This document shows positions 7,057 to 16,570 of a stretch of DNA of 64,000 bases, piece after piece. A model generated the notes under the pieces. That model was given only the letters and a program-made list of their open reading frames with translations, was not told where the DNA came from and did not search any database. The stretch comes from Pseudovibrio exalbescens DSM 16456. Its GTDB lineage: Bacteria > Pseudomonadota > Alphaproteobacteria > Rhizobiales > Stappiaceae. The stretch is from NCBI RefSeq assembly GCF_000422785.1, contig NZ_AUGS01000001.1, positions 372,001 through 436,000 of the forward strand, given 5' to 3'. How positions within the stretch are numbered: position 1 is the stretch's first letter; the number at the start of each line of letters is the position of its first letter. A program made the position numbers and the translations under genes.

Positions 7057-8295
7057 ATGGCACAAGACACCAATGCGGCGCCCGGTAGCGCCGGAGGTCA
7101 GGACTGGGACGCGACCAACGCCGGGTTTGATGACGATCTGTCTGATGATGACGAGGATCTTGCGGCCGCGTGGGGTGCTGCGCTTCAGGAGCAGGGCGCG
7201 GCGAACGCTGAGGACATAGCGGCCCAATGGGCGGCGATGATCGATGACAGCGAGCCGGAGCTGGATTCCGCCACGCGCGGCGCTGACCGCATCCTCAATC
7301 AGGAAGAGATCGACAACCTTCTCGGGTTCAGCCTGGATGAATCGATTACCGGCGACAACACCGGCATTCGGGCGCTGATCAACTCCGCCATGGTCTCCTA
7401 TGAGCGTCTGCCGATGCTCGAGATCGTGTTTGACCGTCTTGTTCGCCTGACAACCACATCGCTGCGCAATTTTACGTCGGACAACGTTGAAGTTTCTCTG
7501 GATTCAATCACGTCGGTTCGGTTCGGCGATTATCTCAACTCCATTCCGTTACCGGCCATTCTTGGTGTATTCAAAGCCAGAGAGTGGGACGGCTTCGGGC
7601 TGGTCACCGTCGAGTCGTCACTGATCTATTCCATTATTGACGTTCTGCTTGGCGGTGGACGCGGCATGACACCGCTGCGCGTTGAGGGGCGTCCATACAC
7701 CACGATTGAAACCAACCTCGTGCGCCGGATGATTGAAATCATCCTGATAGATGCCGAGCAGGCGTTTGCCCCCCTGTCTCCCGTACAGTTGCCGTTGGAG
7801 CGTCTGGAGACAAATCCTCGATTTGCAGCAATTTCCCGTCCTGCCAATGCGGCCATTCTGGTCGAGTTGCGTATTGATATGGAAGACCGCGGCGGCAAGG
7901 TCGAGATCATGCTGCCCTACGCCACGCTGGAGCCGATCCGAGATCTTTTGCTTCAGATGTTCATGGGCGAGAAGTTCGGTCGGGATGCGATCTGGGAAGG
8001 CCATCTGGCGACGGAAGTGTACAGCGCTGAGGTGGAGGTCGATGCCGTCCTTTATGAGAACCACATTCCGTTGCAGCGGGTATTGGATCTTCAGGTCGGC
8101 CAAACTCTGCTGTTTGATGTGGGTCCCAAGGACCCGGTGAAGATCAAGTGCGGCGGGATTGAACTTACCGAGGGAACAATGGGACGTGTCGGCGACAACG
8201 TCTCCATCGAGATCGCCAACAAGTTGCGGCAACCGAAAATGTCGTTCGCTGCGTTTGAGCGATCCATGCAAAATAGTAAAATGGAAGGGTCCTGA
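7057..8295 (+). CDS. fliM: Flagellar motor switch protein FliM, extended N-terminus
   Basis: FliM is the C-ring middle protein that binds CheY-P. At 412 residues it is about 75 longer than the enterobacterial protein because of an acidic N-terminal extension. This holds two copies of a D/E-D-L/I-A-A-x-W motif (about 32-43 and 51-62, Trp39 and Trp58). The usual CheY-binding motif comes later, as ILNQEEIDNLLGF (79-91). The middle CheC-like domain (YERLPMLEIVFDRL onward) and the C-terminal SpoA domain (LDLQVGQTLLFDVGPKDPVK) are intact. fliN and fliG are not in this window. Confidence 0.95.
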   Translation: MAQDTNAAPGSAGGQDWDATNAGFDDDLSDDDEDLAAAWGAALQEQGAANAEDIAAQWAAMIDDSEPELDSATRGADRILNQEEIDNLLGFSLDESITGDNTGIRALINSAMVSYERLPMLEIVFDRLVRLTTTSLRNFTSDNVEVSLDSITSVRFGDYLNSIPLPAILGVFKAREWDGFGLVTVESSLIYSIIDVLLGGGRGMTPLRVEGRPYTTIETNLVRRMIEIILIDAEQAFAPLSPVQLPLERLETNPRFAAISRPANAAILVELRIDMEDRGGKVEIMLPYATLEPIRDLLLQMFMGEKFGRDAIWEGHLATEVYSAEVEVDAVLYENHIPLQRVLDLQVGQTLLFDVGPKDPVKIKCGGIELTEGTMGRVGDNVSIEIANKLRQPKMSFAAFERSMQNSKMEGS

Positions 8296-8296
8296 C

Positions 8297-8929
8297 ATGC
8301 CAATTGGGATGATCATCGAGATTGTAGTGGCTATCCTGCTGGTGATTACCATTGGGTATTGCTGGACCTTGAACAGCCGCCTCAAGCGTTTGCGTGCGGA
8401 TGAAGCATCGCTTCGGGCTACGATTTCCGAGCTTATAACTGCTACTGAAATTGCCGAACGCGCCATCCTTGGTCTCAAGTCCACGGCAGGCAATGCTGAC
8501 AAGACCCTGGGCGAGAGACTGGGCGAAGCGGAAGCCTTGTCTCGCAGGCTGTCCAGTCAGTTGGGTGTGGGAACGGAAGTACTGGATCGGGTTGGACAGG
8601 TGGCCGACGCGGCGGTTGCCGGAAAGGCTGTGCCGGGCATCAACAGCTATGAAGCAGCAGCTGCCGAGCTCGCCGCAGAGCAGGCAACAAGCACGGTATC
8701 CGCCTATGATGCCCACGGGACTACTGAGCAAACCACTTCGCATCAGGACTACGGGTATGATCGTGCGCCGGTTGCGGCCGCAGCTTCCGATATGGCACCT
8801 GCACAGGCCAGCGCCCCGGCACCGGCTGAACCCAGACACAGCCGCGCCAAGGATATTTTCAGAGCGGCTCAGGAATCGACTTCGCGGCTTGAAGAATTTC
8901 GTCGCCGGGCTCAGGGGAGAGTGGCTTGA
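8297..8929 (+). CDS. DUF6468-like membrane protein of the flagellar cluster
   Basis: The start is the ATG at 8297, one base after the fliM stop; the frame upstream overlaps fliM and is not needed. The 210-residue protein has one N-terminal membrane helix (about 4-24, GMIIEIVVAILLVITIGYCW), then a predicted coiled helix with NSRLKRLRADEASLRATISE and ITATEIAERAILGLKS (about 27-65), and a Pro/Ala-rich tail ending in a basic segment. The layout matches the DUF6468 family found between fliM and motE in alphaproteobacteria; that assignment is from memory of the family. The function is not known. It shares an operon with fliL-fliM and overlaps the next start codon. Confidence 0.8.
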   Translation: MPIGMIIEIVVAILLVITIGYCWTLNSRLKRLRADEASLRATISELITATEIAERAILGLKSTAGNADKTLGERLGEAEALSRRLSSQLGVGTEVLDRVGQVADAAVAGKAVPGINSYEAAAAELAAEQATSTVSAYDAHGTTEQTTSHQDYGYDRAPVAAAASDMAPAQASAPAPAEPRHSRAKDIFRAAQESTSRLEEFRRRAQGRVA

Positions 8930-9573
8930 AGCTTCGATTGCTACCCATTGTTGTTTTTGCCGTCAGCGCGCTGCTGGTACTCAAGGTCGTGGGCTTCTTT
9001 CTGGATGATCGCTACGACCTGAGTGCCGTGCGTCTTGCCGGTGCCCAGCAAGGGGTGTTGGATCCCTCCAGCGTTGATACCACACCGCCGCCGGGCCTGC
9101 CGGGTACGGAAGGCGCAGCAATGGGCGGTTCCGTTTCCGAACGGGCCGTTCTTTCCAGTTTGAGTGAGCGACGCAAGGAGTTGGAAAAGCGCGAGAAGGA
9201 ATTGGATCTGCGCGAGCAAATGCTGGCTGCAACGGAAGCTCGTGTGGAGAAGCGCATTTCGGAACTTAAGGAAATCGAAGCTAGGATCGAGGCAAACGTT
9301 TCTGCCCAGAACGAGAAAGAAGCTGAAGAAATCAAGGATCTCGTCAAGATCTACGAGAGCATGAAGGCCAAGAATGCTGCGCGTATTTTTGATCGTCTGG
9401 ACATGGATGTGCTTTTGAAGGTCGTCAGTGAAATGCAGCCGCGAAAAATGGCGGATGTGTTGTCTTACATGAGCCCCGATGCAGCCGAACGTTTGACGGT
9501 CGCGATTGCTGTGGGTCGACAGGGCGCGCCGGATCAACCGGAGTCGCTTTTGCCCAAGATTCAAGGCCAGTAA
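8926..9573 (+). CDS. MotE-like flagellar coiled-coil protein
   Basis: The TTG at 8926 overlaps the previous stop (TTGA) and is preceded by AGGGGAG at 8912-8918. The 215 residues comprise an N-terminal signal anchor (about 4-24), a Pro/Gly-rich spacer, a long charged coiled coil (about 80-150, with ERRKELEKREKELDLREQ) and a C-terminal helical domain resembling the intracellular N-domain of MgtE (KNAARIFDRLDMDVLLKV, EMQPRKMADVLSYMSP). This is the architecture of MotE in rhizobia and Rhodobacter, where it acts as a periplasmic chaperone for MotC/MotF. The next gene encodes a giant secreted protein, a plausible client. Confidence 0.8.
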   Translation: MKLRLLPIVVFAVSALLVLKVVGFFLDDRYDLSAVRLAGAQQGVLDPSSVDTTPPPGLPGTEGAAMGGSVSERAVLSSLSERRKELEKREKELDLREQMLAATEARVEKRISELKEIEARIEANVSAQNEKEAEEIKDLVKIYESMKAKNAARIFDRLDMDVLLKVVSEMQPRKMADVLSYMSPDAAERLTVAIAVGRQGAPDQPESLLPKIQGQ

Positions 9574-9644
9574 GGGCTATCGTAAGACGGCGTTAAGAAG
9601 CTGCTTGATAGAAATACGCAATTCTATGTCAGGGGAATCGGGCA

Positions 9645-12600
9645 GTGTTGGCGGGTTCTGAACCAACAGCGAAAAAGAGCTTGTCAGACCGGTGCGATGG
9701 CTTGGCCTTCCGCTGCGTTTTTGCGCGCGTGTTTTGCGCTGTCGCCCTGTCCGTTTTCGCGCTGTTTGCAGGTTACACTCCTGCATTTGCCGTTGGCGAA
9801 CCAGCGACGGTTACAGCCACTCAGGAAGACGGGTTTGCACGCCTCGTCATCAACTTTCCTGAACGAACCCTCCTGCCGGATTATGATGCACTGGTAACGG
9901 CTGGCGTTCTTCGCATCGCCTTTCCCGATGGCATTGATACCAACATTGATGAAGTGCCTGCGCTCTTGAGCGATTACATTTCGGTAGCCCGGCGCGATCC
10001 GGACGGTGCGGCCTTGCGTTTTGCCCTGAAACAACCGGTCAATGTAAACAGCATGGAAGCGGGGGAAAAGCTGTTCGTGGATCTGCTGCCACGCTCGTGG
10101 CAGGGCATGCCGCCCCCGTTGCCGGAAGATGTTGTGGCCGATTTGGCCAAGCGGGCCGAGGCCGCCATGCGCAGGCTGCGAGAGATTGAGCGGGACCAGA
10201 AACAAAAAGAGGTTGAGCAGGCCCAAGTTGATTTGCGGGTTGGAGAGCATCCGACCTTTACGCGTCTGGTGTTTGACTGGTCAGTGCCGTTCGACAGTGC
10301 CTTTGTTCGGCGTAACGATCGCGTGGAAGTTCAATTTGACCGTAAGGCCGAACTGAATCTGGCCCGTATGCTGATTGACCCGCCCGTGGGTGTTCTTGGA
10401 GCTCGTTCTGAGCTGCGTGACGCAGGGCTGTTTGTCGAACTGGCTATTGATCCGGCGGCAGATGTGCGGGCGTTCCGTGAGGGGTCGAGTTACGTGGTGG
10501 ACGTTACTCCGGTCGAAACCACGCCCAGTACCGCACAAAACTCGCTGCTGGATGAAGTAGAAGATGTCTATGTGGATCCGATCCTGAAGCAGGTTGAGGG
10601 AGAGGAGCGAGTTGTTTCGCTGGGAACGCGAGAGGAAGATGCGGGTAGCCAGCCAAGCGAGGCGCCTGTTGAGCGAGTGCAAACACCGGAGCAGAAACCT
10701 GAAGGCGTAGAGACGCCAGAAGTGGCTCCGACCGCAGCAGATACCGCGTCTGATGCAGAGCCTGCCGAAACGGTAAGGTCGGCTGAGCTGGGTCAGGTTG
10801 ACGATCCGATCGCTGCCGTGCTGGCACAAGCGGATGAAGTGACATTGGCGGCACGGGCGTTTGGTCTTCCAGAGGAACCGCTGGTGCAGTTGTCTGCGCC
10901 CCTGAAAGCGGAAGAAGAAGCGCGTATTGCGCTGACGGACGCCCCCTTGCGGGCGCAGCCGAACTTGCCTGAAGCCAAGCCTGGAACAACGAAGCAACCC
11001 GTTGATGATCTGGTGCCGGGGGCGCAAAATCGCGAGCGTCGGCCCAAGGAAAAACCAGAGTTATCGGATAGGGGGAGCGCGGCTGAAGACGTAGAACCAG
11101 CCCCTTCGAAAGTTGACAACACACCTTCGGCGCCCGTTGCAGCCGATCCGCAACAGCCGACACCGAACACAGATGGTTCTGATAGCGGACTGAGCACCCC
11201 GGAGAAGGTGACGACACCAGAAACAGGCGATCAGCCCGAAACGGAAACACGGCCCGATTCACAGTCATCTGCGCCGGGCGCGAACTCGGAGATTTCACCC
11301 GATATGCGCGGAACCGTGTCGGATGAGGGTGAAGCGCCGGCGAAGCCGGTCCGCTCAACGGCGCCGCAAAATGAAGATGGCCTGCCGCGGGTAATCCCGA
11401 TAAACAGCCGCACTACGGTGACTGAACAGCCGCGCCAACAAGCGCGACCTTCCAACCCGGAGGCGGTTCCACCGGAAGCACAAAAAACACCGGCGCCCCT
11501 GATTTCAGTGGAAGTGCGCCGGGTTGGGGATGCTGCGCAGGTGCACTTGCCGTTTGGCAAGAATGTATCGGCCGCGGTGTTTCGGCGTGGGCGCCAGCAC
11601 TGGATGGTATTTGACAGTGCTGTGCCGATTGACGACCGGGCACTGCGTGCTGCTCTTGAGCCGTTCGCAACCGACCTGAGCAACGAGGATCACAAGACCT
11701 ATCAATTGGTTCGCATGCGGCTGCGTCGTGCGGTTCTGGCCAGTGCGAGTGCCGGAAGCGATCGGTGGATCCTGCATGTTGGACCTTCCATCTCTGAGCC
11801 CAGTCAACCGCTCAAGGTGGAGCGCAATGTTCAGGGGGATGGTGCCGCGGTTCTTCGCGTGGCTTTGGGGCGTGGTGGGCGCATTCATGCCCTGAAGGAT
11901 CCAGATGTCGGCGATACGATCTACGCGGTAACGGCGCCGGGACCGGCGCGCGGCGTGATCAAACCTCATCGCTATTCGCAGTTGCAGTTTTTGCAATCAA
12001 TCCATGGCATTGCGGTCACCTTGTTTGCGGATGGGGTGAGTGTGGAAGTCAATGGAGAAGATGTCGTCGTCTCGCGGGATGACGGGCTGGCGGTTTCCAG
12101 CGAAGATCTCTGGCGTACCTTGGAAAAAGGGGCACCGCTCAAGGATCCCACACAGCCTGGCCTGATCGAGTTTGCCAATTTTACCACGCCCAACAAGGTG
12201 GAGTTTCGCGACAAGCTGCGCAAGTTTGAAGCTGCGGTCGCCATGGCCGAGCCCGACAAGATGAAGGGCCCCCGTCTGGATATGGCGCGGTTTTATCTGG
12301 CTCACGGGTTTGCGGAGGAAGCGCTGGGTCTTCTGGAGTTGGCCAAGGATCAAAACCCGACAGTTGCCACGGACGCCACGTTCAACGTGATGATGGGCGC
12401 AGCGCAGATGATGGCGAACCGACCGGAACAGGCGAAGGCCTATCTGGACAGTCAGGAACTGGTACGAAGCCCTGATGCGGCGGTCTGGAAAACACTGGCC
12501 GATGTTGCGTTGGAGGACTGGTCCAGCACGCTGCGTCATCTGACCGAAGCGGGCAAGGTGATCGACAGTTATCCCGACGAGATTCAGGTGGATTTTAACT

Positions 12601-13898
12601 TGGCGGCGGCCAAGGCTCACGTGGAGCTGGAAGACTTCGGAAGTGCTGCGTCTTATCTGGCGCAGGTTGAGCCATCCTCGGTCAGTGATGAGCAGGCGGC
12701 GCGGTATGACTTGTTGCGCGGACGTATTGCTGATGCCTCTGGGCGCACCAAAGAGGCAATGGATGCCTTCGAGTTCGTCATGGATCACTCAGAGGGTCCT
12801 GAGGCTGCAGAGGCCACGTATCGCCACATTGCCCTACGCTACCGCGACGGGTATCTGTCCGAGCAGGACGCCATTGACGAGTTGGCTGACTTGTCCACCA
12901 CATGGCGTGGAGACGAGACGGAACTGCGAACGCTGGACCTTCTGGCCAAGCTTCAGGCCAAGGAAGGGGACTACCGTCAGGCCTTCAAGGCCATGCATCA
13001 GGCCGTCTTGTCAAATCCCGATTCCAACTTGACCCGAAGCCTGCAAACGCAGATGGGAGACGTCTTTACCGATCTGTTTCTGCGCGAGGGGGCGGACAAG
13101 CTGGACGCCATCGATGCGCTGGCCATTTTCTACGACTTTCGCGAGTTGTTGCCGGTTGGCCATGAAGGCGATCAGATGGTCCGGTACATGGCGGATCGCA
13201 TGATTGATCTGGACCTTCTTGATCAGGCTGCACGTGTCCTGCGTCATCAGATCGATCATCGCCTGAAGGGCGCTGCCAAGGCGCAGATCGCAGCGGATCT
13301 GAGCGTTGTCTATCTGCTGGACCGACGTCCGGAGGAAGCCTTGCGGGTCCTCAGTCAAACCCGGCAGGCCCAATTGCCAACGACCTTGCAGCGTCAGCGC
13401 AATCTGGTTGAGGCAAGAGCCCTTACCGAGAGCGGTCGGCCTGATCTGGCTCTGGAGTTGGTGCGAAACATGTCCGGTGTGGATGTGGACCGACTGCGCG
13501 CGGACACCCTATGGGCCGCCAAGAGCTGGCAGAAGGCCGCAGAACAAGTTGAACGCATGCATGCGGGCCGGTGGGCGGATGCCTTCCCGCTCGACGGGCA
13601 GGAGCAAACAGATATCCTGCGCGCAGCCATCGGGTATTCTCTGGCAGGCGACAGTCTCGGGTTGGACCGTTTGAGGCAAAAGTACTCTGAGAAAATGAGC
13701 GAAGGACCCAACGCTGCCGCGTTTGAAGTGGTCACGCGGCCGATTGATGAGCGCGGTGTTGAGTTTCTCGACGTATCGCGCTCCATCGCAGCCACGGATA
13801 GTCTTGATGCGTTTCTGGATGAGTATCGGGCACAGTATCTGACGGCTGGTGGTCCAGAAAGCCCCAGACCGACCCGTGCAGAAGAAAGCGCACTGTAA
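9645..13898 (+). CDS. Giant secreted AMIN-like/TPR protein of the flagellar operon
   Basis: This 1417-residue protein starts with GTG at 9645 (AGGGGA at 9631-9636). A signal peptide follows, with hydrophobic core VFCAVALSVFALFAGYTPAFA, so it should be periplasmic or outer-membrane-facing. About residues 55-150 and 195-290 look like two AMIN-type beta domains, each with a central hydrophobic strand (ARLVINF; TRLVFDW) and a terminal FVDLLP or VVDVTPV strand. About 295-615 is an acidic, Pro/Glu-rich linker. Further AMIN-like beta segments lie at about 620-700 and 735-830, and TPR-type helical repeats at about 880-1360 (AHGFAEEALGLLELA; EDFGSAASYLAQVEP; KEGDYRQAFKAMHQAVLSNP). No catalytic motif is visible. 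It follows motE and ends against the convergent fliP. Function unknown; a peptidoglycan-attached scaffold is inferred. Confidence 0.85.
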   Translation: MLAGSEPTAKKSLSDRCDGLAFRCVFARVFCAVALSVFALFAGYTPAFAVGEPATVTATQEDGFARLVINFPERTLLPDYDALVTAGVLRIAFPDGIDTNIDEVPALLSDYISVARRDPDGAALRFALKQPVNVNSMEAGEKLFVDLLPRSWQGMPPPLPEDVVADLAKRAEAAMRRLREIERDQKQKEVEQAQVDLRVGEHPTFTRLVFDWSVPFDSAFVRRNDRVEVQFDRKAELNLARMLIDPPVGVLGARSELRDAGLFVELAIDPAADVRAFREGSSYVVDVTPVETTPSTAQNSLLDEVEDVYVDPILKQVEGEERVVSLGTREEDAGSQPSEAPVERVQTPEQKPEGVETPEVAPTAADTASDAEPAETVRSAELGQVDDPIAAVLAQADEVTLAARAFGLPEEPLVQLSAPLKAEEEARIALTDAPLRAQPNLPEAKPGTTKQPVDDLVPGAQNRERRPKEKPELSDRGSAAEDVEPAPSKVDNTPSAPVAADPQQPTPNTDGSDSGLSTPEKVTTPETGDQPETETRPDSQSSAPGANSEISPDMRGTVSDEGEAPAKPVRSTAPQNEDGLPRVIPINSRTTVTEQPRQQARPSNPEAVPPEAQKTPAPLISVEVRRVGDAAQVHLPFGKNVSAAVFRRGRQHWMVFDSAVPIDDRALRAALEPFATDLSNEDHKTYQLVRMRLRRAVLASASAGSDRWILHVGPSISEPSQPLKVERNVQGDGAAVLRVALGRGGRIHALKDPDVGDTIYAVTAPGPARGVIKPHRYSQLQFLQSIHGIAVTLFADGVSVEVNGEDVVVSRDDGLAVSSEDLWRTLEKGAPLKDPTQPGLIEFANFTTPNKVEFRDKLRKFEAAVAMAEPDKMKGPRLDMARFYLAHGFAEEALGLLELAKDQNPTVATDATFNVMMGAAQMMANRPEQAKAYLDSQELVRSPDAAVWKTLADVALEDWSSTLRHLTEAGKVIDSYPDEIQVDFNLAAAKAHVELEDFGSAASYLAQVEPSSVSDEQAARYDLLRGRIADASGRTKEAMDAFEFVMDHSEGPEAAEATYRHIALRYRDGYLSEQDAIDELADLSTTWRGDETELRTLDLLAKLQAKEGDYRQAFKAMHQAVLSNPDSNLTRSLQTQMGDVFTDLFLREGADKLDAIDALAIFYDFRELLPVGHEGDQMVRYMADRMIDLDLLDQAARVLRHQIDHRLKGAAKAQIAADLSVVYLLDRRPEEALRVLSQTRQAQLPTTLQRQRNLVEARALTESGRPDLALELVRNMSGVDVDRLRADTLWAAKSWQKAAEQVERMHAGRWADAFPLDGQEQTDILRAAIGYSLAGDSLGLDRLRQKYSEKMSEGPNAAAFEVVTRPIDERGVEFLDVSRSIAATDSLDAFLDEYRAQYLTAGGPESPRPTRAEESAL

Positions 13899-13942
13899 GC
13901 CGTTCGCCTGTTCTCGCCAGCAGGCAGAGCGGGGGCAGGTTG

Positions 13943-14689
13943 CTACCCCACCCCGAAACTGCGCACCAGACTGCCGGCGATCAACTGCCAGCCGTCAACC
14001 AACACGAAGAAAATCAGTTTGAATGGCAAGGAAATGACCACTGGAGGAAGCATCATCATGCCCATGGACATGAGAAGGGATGCGATCACCAGATCGATGA
14101 TGATGAACGGAAGGTAGAGCAGGAAGCCGATTTCAAAGGCCCGGCGCAGTTCCGAAATCATGAAGGCGGGCACCAGTACACGCAGGCTGATTTCCTCCGG
14201 GGTCTCCGGGGCGGGCATGTTGGCCAGATCCTGAAACAGCGCCAGATCGGATTCGCGTACCTGATTGCGCATGAAAACATGAAATGGTTCAGAGGCGCGC
14301 ACGAAGGCCTCTTCCATGTCGATTGTGTCTTCCATCAGTGGCCGCACGCCTGCATCGTAAGCCTCCTGAAAGGTCGGAGCCATGATGAAGGCCGAAAGAA
14401 ACAGGGCGAGCGCAATCATCACCGTATTGGGCGGCGCAGTTTGCAGTCCCAGGGCGGAGCGCAGCAATGACAGGACCACCACAATCCGGGTGAAACTCGT
14501 CACCATGATCAAGATGCTGGGAGCCAGTGACAGGATCGTGAGCAGCGCAACAATCTGCAAAGCCCGCTCGGTCAGCGTGGCGCTGTCGCCCAGATCAAGT
14601 GTCAGGCTTTGCGCCCAGGCACTGCCGCCGGTGGCCCCGCCGATCGCGATGACAAGGGCGAAGCCGATAAAGTATTTCCAAAAACGCAC
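13943..14689 (-). CDS. fliP: Flagellar export gate protein FliP
   Basis: FliP forms the core of the type III export gate with FliQ and FliR. The 248 residues begin with a cleavable signal (to about AWAQS), unusual among export gate proteins but normal for FliP. The family signatures are [19 protein letters not shown] (about 63-81), [20 protein letters not shown], and [18 protein letters not shown] followed by [14 protein letters not shown]. Four membrane helices are expected. It lies 12 bases after fliO on the minus strand and ends 44 bases from the convergent TPR gene. Confidence 0.97.
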   Translation of the reverse strand: MRFWKYFIGFALVIAIGGATGGSAWAQSLTLDLGDSATLTERALQIVALLTILSLAPSILIMVTSFTRIVVVLSLLRSALGLQTAPPNTVMIALALFLSAFIMAPTFQEAYDAGVRPLMEDTIDMEEAFVRASEPFHVFMRNQVRESDLALFQDLANMPAPETPEEISLRVLVPAFMISELRRAFEIGFLLYLPFIIIDLVIASLLMSMGMMMLPPVVISLPFKLIFFVLVDGWQLIAGSLVRSFGVG

Positions 14690-14701
14690 TGATCCTGCCC
14701 G

Positions 14702-16570
14702 CTATACGGCCTGTGAGCGTGAACCGCCTTCAAGCTCGTCCAGAAGTTCAGCCATGTCATCCTCGAAGGGTTTGAACTCATGGCCCTTGGTCTTGTCAGC
14801 CTTGTCTTCTGTCGGTTTTTCGTCAGTGGTCGCCTCAGGCTTGGTCTTCGCGTCCGCGTCAGGTTGATCTGGCGTTGTTGTATCCGCTGCGCCGTCTTCA
14901 TCGGCACCATCCACCTTGGCTGCGCCTGCATCCTTTTCTGGTGAGGCGGATGTGGCAGCTTTGGGCTCGGCGGGCTTATCAGCGGCCGGAGCAGGTGTTC
15001 CTGCGGCCGTTTTGTCTGTGTCCGGCGTGGGCCCTTCCTGTGCGTCGGGTTTGTCGGTCCCCTCGGCTTGCTTGGGTGTCTTTTCGGCTTCTGCCGACGG
15101 TGCTGCCTTTGCCGAGGCTGAGGTGGCCTTGGTGGGTTCTTCGATTGCGGCTTCCAGGTCTGCTTCCAGACCTTGGGCTACGGCTGCGGTGTCGGCCGGT
15201 TGGGCTGGTGTCTTGGGGTTTGAGGCACCAAAGCGACGTTGATTGGTAGCAGCCTGGCCATTTGCTGTTGTTGAGCCTGTGCCATAGACGCTTCTTGTGC
15301 GTGATGCCGGACCGGAGAGTGGGGGTGTGATCGGTTTGACATAGGCTGGACGCGGCTGCTCTGCCGGTTTGTCAGTCGGTGCTGCGCCTGCCTTGTCATC
15401 GGAACTGTTCTCCGACGCCTGAGAGGCCGCAGGTTTGTGTGCTTGGCGCATGCTGAAAGGCATTGGACGCTGCGCCGGATGTGGGCGCTGGGCAGGCCGT
15501 GCTGAGGCCGCTGGCGCTGGCTTTGCCTCGGGCTTGGCCTCGGGTGCTGCCTGTGCGCTGTCATTCGCCGCTGCGGCGGGGTGATGAGAGGCGGTCTTCG
15601 CTTCATCTTTCTTGGGCGTGTCGGTGGTCTGAAGTGCCGACTTTTCTGCAGGCTTTGCCTGATGATGCGCCCCATGCGAAGCTGTTGCGCGCTCTTGCGG
15701 GCCCTCCTTGGCTGCTGCTACGGGCTGCGCCTTGGCGGCAGGTTCCAGCTTTGCCTGATGATGTGCCGCTGAGCGTGAGGGCGCTGCTGTTGGCGTGGCC
15801 TGTTCTGCCTTGGCCGCAGGTCGCGGCGCTTGATGTCCGGCATTGGCCGAAGGGGCGTTGGACTGGGTGCGTGATTGTCCCTGAGACCGGGTCTGATTAG
15901 CCACGTTGCGAACGGCGGCCGTTGCAGCGCCGAAAATCCGCTTTGGGGCGAGCTTGGCAACGGCTGAATCCGGGTCTGCATGATCCAGATGTGGCGGTTC
16001 GTAGGGGCTGGTCGGCTTGGTGTATTCGGGACGGGCGGGGCGTTGCGCTTGTGGCGCTGTGTGAGCGGCCGGGGCGTGGGCTGGCTGGGCCGATGTGGTC
16101 GCCGAGTTTGCTGGGGCGGGACTTGCAGGCTCACCCGTTGTTGTCGGCGCAGGCTCTGCGTCCTGCAACTCGGTTGCTGTCGGCAACAGGGTTTCGTCGT
16201 AGATTGTCATGGCGGCGTTTGCGTAATGGCCGGGTCGCGTCCGATCGTTAACCGGCTTGCCGTGTGCGGCCGCTTTCACGATGTTCTGCTCTACAACAAT
16301 GTCAGCATTGCCGCCGATGAGAATCAGGTGCTCCACATTATCCCGGCGCACCAGCAACAACCGCCGGCGGGTGTCTACATCTGCTGCATCCATGATGGCA
16401 ATGCGGGGCTGGCGATTGCGTGCGCCCTTGTACGTGGTTCTCGCGTATTTCTTGAGAAGGGGAATGATGATCGCGATCAAGGCCAGAACCGTGATCAGTG
16501 CGATGATTACCGAGAGCAGTAGTGCTGTTTCCGGCGCAAGATTGAAGGTGCTCGCCAGCCAGTCTTTCAT
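14702..16570 (-). CDS. fliO: FliO with very long Ala/Pro-rich tail
   Basis: FliO assists FliP assembly in the export gate. The N-terminus is FliO-like: a membrane helix (about 15-40, LLLSVIIALITVLALIAI), a basic juxtamembrane segment and a small beta domain with DTRRRLLLVRRDNVEHLILI and GGNADIVVEQNIV (about 66-98). Most FliO proteins stop by about 100-150 residues; this one runs to 622. Residues from about 130 on are dominated by Ala, Pro, Lys, Glu, Gln and Thr, with a repeated HHQAK motif, and end in an acidic helix (DDMAELLDELEGG). Downstream fliP is intact, so this is not a frameshift product. The role of the tail is unknown. Confidence 0.85.
   Translation of the reverse strand: MKDWLASTFNLAPETALLLSVIIALITVLALIAIIIPLLKKYARTTYKGARNRQPRIAIMDAADVDTRRRLLLVRRDNVEHLILIGGNADIVVEQNIVKAAAHGKPVNDRTRPGHYANAAMTIYDETLLPTATELQDAEPAPTTTGEPASPAPANSATTSAQPAHAPAAHTAPQAQRPARPEYTKPTSPYEPPHLDHADPDSAVAKLAPKRIFGAATAAVRNVANQTRSQGQSRTQSNAPSANAGHQAPRPAAKAEQATPTAAPSRSAAHHQAKLEPAAKAQPVAAAKEGPQERATASHGAHHQAKPAEKSALQTTDTPKKDEAKTASHHPAAAANDSAQAAPEAKPEAKPAPAASARPAQRPHPAQRPMPFSMRQAHKPAASQASENSSDDKAGAAPTDKPAEQPRPAYVKPITPPLSGPASRTRSVYGTGSTTANGQAATNQRRFGASNPKTPAQPADTAAVAQGLEADLEAAIEEPTKATSASAKAAPSAEAEKTPKQAEGTDKPDAQEGPTPDTDKTAAGTPAPAADKPAEPKAATSASPEKDAGAAKVDGADEDGAADTTTPDQPDADAKTKPEATTDEKPTEDKADKTKGHEFKPFEDDMAELLDELEGGSRSQAV

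Noticed and set aside
14702-16200. FliO tail as a frameshift or fused second gene
   Set aside because: The composition is uniform low complexity with no second domain, and the frame is unbroken up to the fliP junction.
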